Origin: an uncultured Taibaiella sp.
GTDB lineage: Bacteria; Bacteroidota; Bacteroidia; Chitinophagales; Chitinophagaceae
NCBI GenBank assembly: GCA_937871155.1
Contig: CALMXV010000394.1
Span: 1 to 8,619 of the forward strand
DNA: 8,619 bases
Direction of reading: 5' to 3'
The notes beneath the pieces were generated by a model. The model was not told the origin of the DNA. It ran no database searches and saw nothing but the letters and a program-made list of their open reading frames with translations. The translations under genes were made by a program, and so were the position numbers. Position 1 is the first letter of the stretch. Every line of letters begins with the position of its first letter. Below are positions 1 through 6,422 of the stretch, in pieces.

Positions 1-1051
1 CTACCGGATACAATCGATCTACTCCTGCGTTAGCTACTAAATCCATCACAGTTTTACGATCTTCAGGGTCATCAGTAGTGGTGATAAAATCTTTGGGTTT
101 ATTCAACAGTACATAAACTAAATCTTTCTGTGGTGTCATTTTCTTACCGGAAAGTGATACTGTATCTCCGGGGGCAACACGATAACCCGGGTCTAAAACC
201 AACTCTCCATTCACACGTACTTTACCTTGCTTTACAAACTCTGCTGCATCTCTCCTACTACATTCACCACTATGCGCTATGTATTTGTTCAAGGTCATTG
301 GTGCATCAATAGCAGTAGCAGTGCTTGTCTTCTTATTCGTTACTTCGATATCATCATCCTCATCGTCTTCTTCTCTTGCTGCTTTTTTAGGACGAGCCGG
401 TTTGTTGAATTTATCTTCTGATTTATTATAGGTCTTTTTGGGGTAAGGCTTTTTATCATCCCCGTTAAAAGAAGACTTTTTAAAACGTTCTGGTTTCTTT
501 TCATCTCCGTCTCCATTAGGGCGCTCCCGCTTAGGTGCCCATCCTTCTTTTTTATCGGAGAACTGACGTTTCTTTTCTCCCTCTTTAAAACCGGATTCTT
601 TGTAAGGACGTTTAAACGGCTTTTCAAATTTGCCAACACGCTCTCCACCTTCTATTTTATTGTCAGAATCGGATTTGAATTTTGAATGATAAGGACGTTT
701 GTTGCCTCTGTCAAAGGAAGCCTCTCCGCCTTCTTGAGGTGTATCCTTTTTGTAAAATGGTTTTTTGTTTTCAGAAGGACGACCCTCAAACTTACGTTTA
801 GGCTCTCCTCGTTCTCCTCTATCCCAATTCTTTTTCCCGAACTCAGGCTTTGAAAATTTTGGGTGATCGTTCTCGGTTTTATCACCAAATCTTTTATCAC
901 CAAATTTTTTATCACCCGATCTTTTACTACCAGATGAAAAGCCGTCTTTATTGAATTGCCTCTTGCCATCAGATGACTTATCGGATCGCTTAAAAGGTTT
1001 TTCAGACCGCTGTTGACTATATTCTTGCTTTTTGGGGAACTCTCTTTTCAT
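1..1051 (-). CDS. rRNA pseudouridine synthase, RsuA/RluB/RluE/RluF family, with long disordered N-terminal tail (3' end outside window)
   Basis: The minus-strand frame from ATG at 1051-1049 is open to the left edge, giving 350 visible residues. Residues 1-250 are a low-complexity tail rich in Lys, Arg, Asp, Glu, Gly, Phe and Pro, ending in an acidic run (EEDDEDDD near 227-234). Residues 252-301 form an S4 RNA-binding domain (MTLNKYIAHSGECSRRDAAE, then VRVNGE and GDTVSLSG). The catalytic domain begins near 311 with VYVLLNKPKDFITTTDDPEDR and RLYPV, as in RsuA-family enzymes, which isomerise uridine to pseudouridine in 16S or 23S rRNA. The catalytic Asp of the GRLD motif should lie just beyond base 1, so it cannot be checked. 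RluB-like is my best guess, but the exact rRNA target cannot be read here. Such charged tails are familiar in Bacteroidota homologues; extra RNA or ribosome contact is inference. It diverges from the adaptor gene at 1306. An internal start near the S4 domain (ATG at 298) would give a tail-less protein but is less likely, because the tail frame stays open for 250 codons. Confidence 0.9.
   Translation of the reverse strand, partial: MKREFPKKQEYSQQRSEKPFKRSDKSSDGKRQFNKDGFSSGSKRSGDKKFGDKRFGDKTENDHPKFSKPEFGKKNWDRGERGEPKRKFEGRPSENKKPFYKKDTPQEGGEASFDRGNKRPYHSKFKSDSDNKIEGGERVGKFEKPFKRPYKESGFKEGEKKRQFSDKKEGWAPKRERPNGDGDEKKPERFKKSSFNGDDKKPYPKKTYNKSEDKFNKPARPKKAAREEDDEDDDIEVTNKKTSTATAIDAPMTLNKYIAHSGECSRRDAAEFVKQGKVRVNGELVLDPGYRVAPGDTVSLSGKKMTPQKDLVYVLLNKPKDFITTTDDPEDRKTVMDLVANAGVDRLYPV
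877..936 (-). repeat. 15-base tandem repeat, four degenerate copies, inside the pseudouridine synthase tail
   Basis: Four consecutive 15-base units start at 877, 892, 907 and 922. On the plus strand they read ttttatcaccaaatc, ttttatcaccaaatt, ttttatcacccgatc and ttttactaccagatg, the last being the most diverged. The unit is a multiple of three, so it keeps frame; on the minus strand the copies encode successive (S/G)(S/D)K(R/K)(S/F)G-like pentapeptides around residues 39-58 (GSKRSGDKKFGDKRFGDK). This looks like local duplication by slippage in a region under weak sequence constraint. Confidence 0.75.
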
Positions 1052-1168
1052 GCAGCGGTAAAGGTATTATGAAGTTTTGGGAAAATGCAGGAGAATTTGA
1101 AAATAACCTATAGAATTAAAATTTAAAGACCCTTCGTTAATGCGTTCTTCAGTTTTAATGGAATTGGC

Positions 1169-1197
1169 TTTGATTTGCATAGAAAGGAATAATATTG
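1169..1197 (+). promoter_or_regulatory. Candidate Bacteroidota-type promoter for the adaptor gene
   Basis: TTTG at 1169-1172 is followed after 17 bases by TAATATTG at 1190-1197, one mismatch from the Bacteroidota -7 element TAnnTTTG. A second TTTG lies at 1174-1177. Transcription would start near 1204, leaving a leader of about 100 bases before the ATG at 1306 that contains the inverted repeat at 1242-1262. The match was found by eye in an AT-rich spacer, so chance agreement is possible. Confidence 0.3.
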
Positions 1198-1241
1198 CAA
1201 CATTAACTAGATTCTTGACAACAATCTTGTTTTGAAAGACC

Positions 1242-1262
1242 TATTGATTTAAGTAATCAATA
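1242..1262. promoter_or_regulatory. Inverted repeat in the adaptor leader (possible operator)
   Basis: Perfect 8-base arms TATTGATT (1242-1249) and AATCAATA (1255-1262) flank a 5-base spacer TAAGT. The centre lies about 54 bases before the adaptor ATG. The geometry suits a dimeric repressor site better than a terminator, since no T-run follows and the arms are AT-rich. A smaller imperfect palindrome, AACAA-TC-TTGTT, lies just upstream at 1220-1231. No regulator gene sits next to it, so the binding protein is unknown. Confidence 0.35.
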
Positions 1263-1305
1263 AATCATCAAAGCAATTGGTATTTAAAAATGAATTAAAA
1301 CTCAC

Positions 1306-2625
1306 ATGAAGAATAGTAAGCTTTGGTGGTGGATAGGTGGAGGCATAGCTGTGGTATTAATGATTGTATTGATAACAACTACTTCCAATGACGAAGGTGT
1401 TAAGGTAGCTATTGAAACGGTAAGCAATCATACCATTACTGAAACGGTAACCGCAAGCGGAAAGATATATCCGGAAACAGAAGTAAAGCTTAGTCCGGAA
1501 GTAAGTGGTGAAATCATTCAGCTGGCTATAAAAGAAGGTGACACCGTACAAAAGGGCGATTTGTTGGTAAAAATCAATCCGGTGATTTATGCTTCGATGG
1601 TGAATCAAGCAGCAGCTACAGTACAACAAAGTAAGGCACAAGTGGCTAATTCACGTGAATTGGCACAACAAATGAAAGCTCAATATGAGTTAGCAAAAGC
1701 AACGTATGAGCGCAACAAAACCTTGTACCAAGAAAAAGTTATTTCCACTCTGGAATTTGAACAATCTGAAAGCAACTACAAAACGGCAAAAGCCAGCTAT
1801 GAAGGCGCACAAGCAACTGTTGCCGGTGGCAAATATGGGGTAGAAGGTGCTAGTGCCAATTTATCTCAGGCAGAAGCTAATTATAACAAAACAACCATCA
1901 TCGCTCCTACCTCAGGTATCATTTCTTCATTAAATGTGAAACTTGGAGAGCGCGTAGTAGGTACGGCACAGATGGCGGGTACCGATATGTTGACTATAGC
2001 CGACTTAGGAAGAATAGAAGTGCGGGCAGCTATCAGCGAAACCGATATTGCCAAAGTTAAATTAGGAGATACCACACAAATAGAAGCTGATGCTTTTCGC
2101 AACAAAATATTTACGGGTATCGTCTCTAAAATTGCTGTATCCAGTGCCACTTCAGGCTCAGCCATAGCAGTAAGCACCGACCAAGTAACCAACTATACCG
2201 TACATATACTTTTATTACCTCAAAGCTATCAAGAGCTAACCCAACAAACAGGTAAATTCCCGTTCAAGCCCGGCATGTCAGCATCTGTGGAAATTCAAAC
2301 CAAGCGAGCGTATCAAACCTTGTCCATTCCGGTAAATGCCGTTACAACTAAAGACTATCCTGATAGTATCAAAAACAAAGCGGATAACTTTGACTTACCG
2401 ATGCGTCAAGTAGTTTTTGTATATGACGAAGCCACTAAAAAAGTAACGCTTAAAGATGTAAAAACAGGCTTACAAGACAACCATTATATTCAAATATTAG
2501 AAGGTTTGAAAGCTGGAGAGAAAGTAGTAGTAGCTCCTTTTGGTGCTATTGCCAGAACCCTTAAAGACAAATCACGAGTACGAGTAGTCGCCAAGGAAAA
2601 ACTATATGAAACCAAGAAAGAATAA
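1306..2625 (+). CDS. Periplasmic adaptor (membrane fusion protein) of an RND/MacAB-type efflux pump
   Basis: This 439-residue protein has the full HlyD/AcrA/MacA adaptor plan. An N-terminal membrane anchor spans about 7-26 (WWWIGGGIAVVLMIVLITTT), with no lipobox Cys. The first lipoyl half is near 60-92 (SPEVSGEI, KEGDTVQKGDLLVKINP) and a long Ala/Gln/Lys-rich coiled-coil hairpin covers about 95-195. The second lipoyl half is near 196-233 (IIAPTSGIISSLNVKLGERV), the beta-barrel domain runs from about 236 to 335, and a membrane-proximal domain follows (SIPVNAVTT, then LEGLKAGEKVVVAPFGAI at 398-415). Adaptors of this family join an inner-membrane transporter to a TolC-like channel; the sequence resembles adaptors of MacB-type ABC exporters as well as RND pumps, so the partner class is not decided. 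Normally the transporter gene follows directly. Here the next gene is a methyltransferase and the gene upstream diverges, so the adaptor is an orphan within this window. No obvious Shine-Dalgarno precedes ATG 1306, but the start gives a good anchor helix. Confidence 0.93.
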   Translation: MKNSKLWWWIGGGIAVVLMIVLITTTSNDEGVKVAIETVSNHTITETVTASGKIYPETEVKLSPEVSGEIIQLAIKEGDTVQKGDLLVKINPVIYASMVNQAAATVQQSKAQVANSRELAQQMKAQYELAKATYERNKTLYQEKVISTLEFEQSESNYKTAKASYEGAQATVAGGKYGVEGASANLSQAEANYNKTTIIAPTSGIISSLNVKLGERVVGTAQMAGTDMLTIADLGRIEVRAAISETDIAKVKLGDTTQIEADAFRNKIFTGIVSKIAVSSATSGSAIAVSTDQVTNYTVHILLLPQSYQELTQQTGKFPFKPGMSASVEIQTKRAYQTLSIPVNAVTTKDYPDSIKNKADNFDLPMRQVVFVYDEATKKVTLKDVKTGLQDNHYIQILEGLKAGEKVVVAPFGAIARTLKDKSRVRVVAKEKLYETKKE

Positions 2626-2663
2626 GAAACCAACACTCTTAAAGAATATCACGTTATTATTCT

Positions 2664-3341
2664 ATGAATAATCAATTTGAAACACTAACAGAAAACTACG
2701 ATTCTAAAACAAGCACTTATTATTATAACCCAAGATTAGAAATGCTTTCTTTTATTCCAAAAGATGCCAAAAGGTTGTTGGATATAGGATGTAGCACTGG
2801 TGGGTTTGGGGCTAATTTAAAAAAGGTAACTAGTACAATTGAAATTTGGGGCATTGAACCTTATTCATCAGCCGCATCTGAAGCTAGCAAGCAACTAGAC
2901 AAAGTCATCAACGGCATTTTTGAAAAAGATATGCCGGAACTTGAAGGACAAAAGTTTGATGTCATAGTTTTCAATGATGTGCTGGAACACCTTGTAAATC
3001 CTGAGAAAGTTTTAAAAGATTGCCATCAATATTTAAATGAAGGAGGTGTAGTTGTAGCATCTATACCTAACATTATGTACTTCCCACTTTTTGTAAAACA
3101 ACTGCTCCTTAAAGAAGATTGGGAGTATATGAAAGAAGGTGTTTTTGACAATACCCATTTAAGATTTTTCACCAAAAAAAGTATGCTTCGGCTTTTTAAA
3201 GATAGTGGTTATACCGTGCAACACATTCAAGGAATCAATGCTTACCAATCAACGCTATTTTCTATATTGAATTTCTTTTTTCTAAACAAGTTTAAGAATT
3301 GGCGCTATCAACAATATGTAGTCGTTTCTAAACTTCCCTAA
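2664..3341 (+). CDS. Class I SAM-dependent methyltransferase (Methyltransf_23-like, glycan-associated type)
   Basis: This 225-residue protein has a Rossmann-type SAM-binding core. Motif I is LLDIGCSTGGFGANL (38-52), an acidic residue follows strand 2 (WGIEPY, 62-67), motif IV is FDVIVFNDVLEHLVNPEKVL (98-117), and GGVVVASIPN (127-136) forms strand 5. The segment DNTHLRFFTKKSMLRLFKDSGY (162-183) is typical of methyltransferases found with polysaccharide and glycosyltransferase genes. The substrate cannot be read from the sequence; methylation of a sugar or lipid-linked glycan is inference from family resemblance. It starts 38 bases after the adaptor stop, on the same strand, so the two may be cotranscribed, though no functional link is obvious. 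A hydrophobic, Phe-rich patch near 198-208 (LFSILNFFFLN) could help membrane association. The next gene is convergent, 50 bases away. Confidence 0.85.
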   Translation: MNNQFETLTENYDSKTSTYYYNPRLEMLSFIPKDAKRLLDIGCSTGGFGANLKKVTSTIEIWGIEPYSSAASEASKQLDKVINGIFEKDMPELEGQKFDVIVFNDVLEHLVNPEKVLKDCHQYLNEGGVVVASIPNIMYFPLFVKQLLLKEDWEYMKEGVFDNTHLRFFTKKSMLRLFKDSGYTVQHIQGINAYQSTLFSILNFFFLNKFKNWRYQQYVVVSKLP

Positions 3342-3391
3342 AGCATATTTTAAGATAAGAAGAGTCGTATCTACCCCTTCAACTAGGGAAC

Positions 3392-4360
3392 CTACTCACT
3401 ATATTTTTCAAATTCTATCGACAATACTTTTAAATCTTGTTTCATCAACGTGATACTTGCTTCTACTTGATCCAGCATCGCCGCTCTATTTTTCAATTGT
3501 TCTGCCGTATATCTACCCCCTTCGCCAAAATACAAAGCATATATTGCTTCTTTGTTTTTTGTATCCTGGTCCACAATCTGTCCTAAATTCATCCAGCGAT
3601 GTACCAGCTTTTTCAGCAATGAGTTTTCTTTATCCTGAGGGTTTTTATAGTTTAGGTAATACCAGATGGAAGGTGAATAATAACTTGAAAGCTCAGGTGC
3701 TTCCCAAATATCTTTTAAAATATTCCGCTGATGATAAAAATCAATTTTCTGATGATTGGTCAACATCAACACCCCAAGAATGGCTTCAGTAACGCTAGTG
3801 CCAATGGCAATGACACTTGCAAGACTCCCATTAGCACTATTATTAGCAACCAACTCTGCAGCGATTGCACCCACAGCACCTACAATGGTAGAGCCTATGA
3901 TAAGTCCTTGCTCTCTATTGTCTTCATTACTTTTAAGAAAGCTGGCAATTTGATCTGCTCGCTCTTCTTCGCAATCTAGCTCGCTGGCAAAAGCTGAAAT
4001 TTCTAAAGAGGCTATATTGATTTTTTGATTGATTTTATTCACCAAGGTTAATAAAGCTACTCGGCTCTCTAAAGTCATTCCGGCATGATAAGAATTTCTT
4101 TTTTCCATAAAACTATGGAGCTCATCTAGCAGCCCTATAGCATTTGCCGCATTTAATGACTGGTAAGAATAATGATGCAATAAAACAGTATCTATTACGA
4201 GTTGGTCAAAGGGAATCGGTAAATCTTTTTTAGAATAACTGTAAGGTGTTTGTTGATTGCAACTCGTCCTTTCAATCTGCTGTGCTAAATGTGCATGTTT
4301 GGTACTTGTGCAACTTGAAAGCACTACCAACATGAATACTCCAACAATATGCTTCTTCAT
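3392..4360 (-). CDS. Uncharacterised lipoprotein with glycine/alanine-rich hydrophobic hairpin
   Basis: I do not recognise a named family. The 322-residue product begins with a lipoprotein signal (MKKHIVGVFMLVVLSSC), with the lipidated Cys at residue 17 in an LSSC lipobox. The 30-150 region is mostly helical in character, with extra cysteines at 34 and 130. Two hydrophobic stretches follow, about 153-171 (LIIGSTIVGAVGAIAAELV) and 180-200 (LASVIAIGTSVTEAILGVLML), separated by a short polar Asn/Ser/Gly turn; together they look like a helical hairpin with small-residue spacing. The C-terminal third (about 205-322) is charged, with Trp/Tyr-rich EAPELSSYYSPSIWYYLNY and a closing helix. It starts 49 bases after the second CDF gene and is probably an outer-membrane or periplasmic-face lipoprotein. 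It may share the CDF transcript, but the AT-rich gap (4361-4409) could hold its own promoter. Confidence 0.75.
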   Translation of the reverse strand: MKKHIVGVFMLVVLSSCTSTKHAHLAQQIERTSCNQQTPYSYSKKDLPIPFDQLVIDTVLLHHYSYQSLNAANAIGLLDELHSFMEKRNSYHAGMTLESRVALLTLVNKINQKINIASLEISAFASELDCEEERADQIASFLKSNEDNREQGLIIGSTIVGAVGAIAAELVANNSANGSLASVIAIGTSVTEAILGVLMLTNHQKIDFYHQRNILKDIWEAPELSSYYSPSIWYYLNYKNPQDKENSLLKKLVHRWMNLGQIVDQDTKNKEAIYALYFGEGGRYTAEQLKNRAAMLDQVEASITLMKQDLKVLSIEFEKYSE

Positions 4361-4409
4361 CTAATATTAATAATTAACTGCTAAGATAGCTATTGAACGA
4401 AAAGAAAAG

Positions 4410-5306
4410 CTACGTTGAAACTTCTTCAGAAGGCTCTACATGAATCAATACACTAGCTAAGTGAGGCAGCTGTTCTTTCAATGTATCTTGCACCTGATGG
4501 GAGATTGAATGACCTTCTTTCACTGTGATGTTTCCATCAACAGTTAGGTGTAAATCCACGAGATAATACATACCTGACTTACGAATAAAACATTTCTCAG
4601 TAGCCACAACCCCATTTACCGTCAATGCTATTTTCCTTACTTCAGTGATGACATCTTCATACTGGTGCTCATCCATGATTTCTCCAAGCGCCGGTCTAAA
4701 GATTTTATAGCAATTAAACAAAATAAACCCTGAAGCAAATAAGGCTGCCCAATCATCGGCAGCTTCATAGCCTTTACCCATAAATAATGCAATGGAGATA
4801 CCTATGAATGCAGCCACTGAGGTTATTGCATCACTTCTATGATGCCAAGCATCTGATTTTAACGCCGAGCTATTGGTCAGCTTTGCCTTGTGCATCACCC
4901 ATTGAAATGATAGTTCTTTCCAGATGATGATGGGAGCCAAAACTAAAAGTGTAAAAAGTTTTGGAGGTGCATGTGGCGTGCGAATATTTACAATGCTTTC
5001 ATAAGCAATAATAGTAGCGGATGTCATCAACACAGCTACAACGATAAATGTGATTAAAGGCTCCAACCTTCCATGTCCATAAGGATGATTGGAGTCCGCA
5101 GGTCGATTGGTATATTTTATTCCTAGAAAGACTAAGAAGGAAGCGAAAATATCGGAAGTAGATTCAATCGCATCCGCTATCAGGGCATACGAATTTCCCA
5201 AAATGCCTGCCGTCCATTTCACAAAGGCAAAAGCCACATTCCCTAGAATACTGAAATAAGTAGTACGTAAGGCTATCTGCTGTGAACTTTGTTGGTCTTT
5301 AGACAT
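4410..5306 (-). CDS. Cation diffusion facilitator (CDF) metal exporter, YiiP-like
   Basis: Membrane exporter that swaps divalent cations (Zn, Fe, Mn or related) for protons. I chose ATG at 5306 (298 residues, MSKDQQSSQQ) over the longer start at 5357, whose 17 extra residues do not look like a CDF N-terminus. Transmembrane site A residues by position are E48 and D52 in TM2 (ADAIESTSDIF) with H155 and D159 in TM5 (SDAWHHRSDA). The cytoplasmic loop after TM2 carries the YiiP-like site B set D71, H74, H78 (PADSNHPYGHGRLE). The C-terminal cytoplasmic domain (about 212-298) has the usual fold signature, with His in LVDLHL, EGHSIS and LIHVEP. There is no His-rich loop, unlike the neighbouring CDF. 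Glu at position 48, where His or Asp is the well-known residue, makes the metal preference uncertain. The CDF upstream ends 128 bases before this start, so a separate promoter is possible. Confidence 0.93.
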   Translation of the reverse strand: MSKDQQSSQQIALRTTYFSILGNVAFAFVKWTAGILGNSYALIADAIESTSDIFASFLVFLGIKYTNRPADSNHPYGHGRLEPLITFIVVAVLMTSATIIAYESIVNIRTPHAPPKLFTLLVLAPIIIWKELSFQWVMHKAKLTNSSALKSDAWHHRSDAITSVAAFIGISIALFMGKGYEAADDWAALFASGFILFNCYKIFRPALGEIMDEHQYEDVITEVRKIALTVNGVVATEKCFIRKSGMYYLVDLHLTVDGNITVKEGHSISHQVQDTLKEQLPHLASVLIHVEPSEEVST

Positions 5307-5361
5307 TTTCAATAGAATAGAACAATGGTAGGTAAAACTAACTAAAGCTACAATCAAAATC

Positions 5362-5396
5362 CAAAACTATAGCTCGCTGTACGAATTACCCTTCAA
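5362..5396 (-). promoter_or_regulatory. Weak candidate promoter between the two CDF genes
   Basis: On the minus strand TAGTTTTG (5369-5362) matches the Bacteroidota -7 element TAnnTTTG exactly. The nearest TTG (5396-5394) lies 24 bases upstream, slightly more than the usual spacing. A start near 5355 would exclude the longer ATG at 5357 and favour ATG 5306 for the downstream CDF gene. Confidence 0.2.
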
Positions 5397-5434
5397 GTCT
5401 TCCTTCTCACATTAAGCTATTTACTTTTTGCTTT

Positions 5435-6364
5435 TCAACATTCATTCAAATTACAAGGTTGTTGGCTCGATTCAATTTGAATAGTGGGATGATGAATATG
5501 GTATGCCTCAAAAACTTGTTGGATAGCCACCATCACCTCTGCTGATGAAATAGAATTGTCAGAAACCAACACGACATGAATCGAAGCTACATGATAGTTG
5601 CCGTCCATACTCCAAACGTGGAGGTCATGAATATCTTGAACGCCATTTATAACTACCAGCTCTGTTTTCAATGCCTCTAGGTCTATGTGTTCCGGCACGG
5701 ATTGCAATAAAATCCTCATGGTTTGAATTAAGTTTTTACTTGCGTTATAGCCAATAAAAACCGCTATCCCAATAGCTAAACATCCATCCAACCAATACCA
5801 ACCCGTAAAATAAATTACTATCGACCCTACCAAAACTGCTACCCAGCCTAAAACATCTTCCAGCAAATGCCAGAGGATGGCTTGCTTGTTATAGTCTGTA
5901 CTATGTGTGTGGCTATGACTATGTGCATGTTGATGGTCGATTTCTGAGTTGCTTTTTTTTAAACGCAAAAAAGCAAACCCATTAATCATTATACCCAGCA
6001 AGGCTAACCATAACATCCCCATACTATTTACCGTATGAGGTTGGATGAACGAGTGAACGGCACTATAAAGCATGGCTAGGCTACCAGCAAGCAAAAACAA
6101 GGACAACCCTAAAGCGGAAAGCAATGAAAAACGCTTGTAGCCATAAGAAAATTTTGTGGTACGTTTTCTTTTTGAAAACTTATCCAACAGTACAGCAATG
6201 CCAATAGCTATTGCATCCATGAAATCATGAAAGGCATCAGCCATGATAGCTGTGGAATTTGTAAAGATGCCACCAACAAATTCAACAATAGAGAAAAGTA
6301 AATTGAGCCAAAAGGTAAACGTAAGACTGCTTTTAGTGGTAGGTGCTGTATGCTGGTGCGACAT
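5435..6364 (-). CDS. CDF zinc/cobalt/cadmium exporter, CzcD/ZitB type
   Basis: Proton-coupled exporter of Zn(II) and similar metals across the inner membrane. I prefer ATG 6364 (309 residues, MSHQHTAPTT) to the in-frame ATG at 6397, because family members start with a short His-containing tail before TM1. Six hydrophobic segments are visible. The zinc-type site A is complete: H46 and D50 in TM2 (ADAFHDFMDAIAIG) and H166 and D170 in TM5 (ILWHLLEDVLGWVAVLVG). Between TM4 and TM5 lies a His-rich loop, DHQHAHSHSHTHS (143-155), with six alternating histidines, typical of zinc CDFs. The cytoplasmic domain has VQDIHDLHVWSMDGNYHVASIHV (242-264), the signature of the CzcD branch, and ends with C304 and C309. 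It follows the Fur-family gene by 58 bases, supporting metal-responsive expression. The subclass differs from the CDF downstream, so the pair is probably not a recent duplication. Confidence 0.95.
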   Translation of the reverse strand: MSHQHTAPTTKSSLTFTFWLNLLFSIVEFVGGIFTNSTAIMADAFHDFMDAIAIGIAVLLDKFSKRKRTTKFSYGYKRFSLLSALGLSLFLLAGSLAMLYSAVHSFIQPHTVNSMGMLWLALLGIMINGFAFLRLKKSNSEIDHQHAHSHSHTHSTDYNKQAILWHLLEDVLGWVAVLVGSIVIYFTGWYWLDGCLAIGIAVFIGYNASKNLIQTMRILLQSVPEHIDLEALKTELVVINGVQDIHDLHVWSMDGNYHVASIHVVLVSDNSISSAEVMVAIQQVFEAYHIHHPTIQIESSQQPCNLNEC

Positions 6365-6394
6365 AAAATTTTCTGCTAGAATAAAATGGCAGTA

Positions 6395-6402
6395 CAAAAG
6401 TA
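6395..6402 (-). promoter_or_regulatory. Isolated -7-like element upstream of the CzcD-type gene
   Basis: TACTTTTG on the minus strand (6402-6395) matches TAnnTTTG exactly. The nearest upstream TTG and TTTG lie 15 and 26 bases away, neither at the expected spacing, so this is weak. If used, transcripts would start near 6388 and the first available start would be ATG 6364, not 6397. Confidence 0.18.
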
Positions 6403-6422
6403 ACCTACAGCACCATGCAACA

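Noticed and set aside
130..421. Two overlapping plus-strand open frames (60 and 64 codons) opposite the pseudouridine synthase
   Set aside because: They lie antisense to the S4 and catalytic coding sequence, give Cys/Leu/His-rich products with no recognisable domain, and are explained by the opposite-strand gene.
340..969. Two minus-strand open frames of about 100 codons in the low-complexity region
   Set aside because: They are out of frame with the long open frame that runs from 1051 through the S4 domain; biased Lys/Arg/Asp codons suppress stops in alternative frames.
3342..3391. Possible terminator between the convergent methyltransferase and lipoprotein genes (CCCT at 3375-3378 with AGGG at 3385-3388)
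   Set aside because: The stem is only four base pairs and no T-run follows on either strand; the convergent position suggests a terminator, but the sequence does not show one.
3457..3979. Plus-strand open frames opposite the hairpin lipoprotein
   Set aside because: They are antisense shadows, overlap one another in different frames, and lack any recognisable domain or start context.
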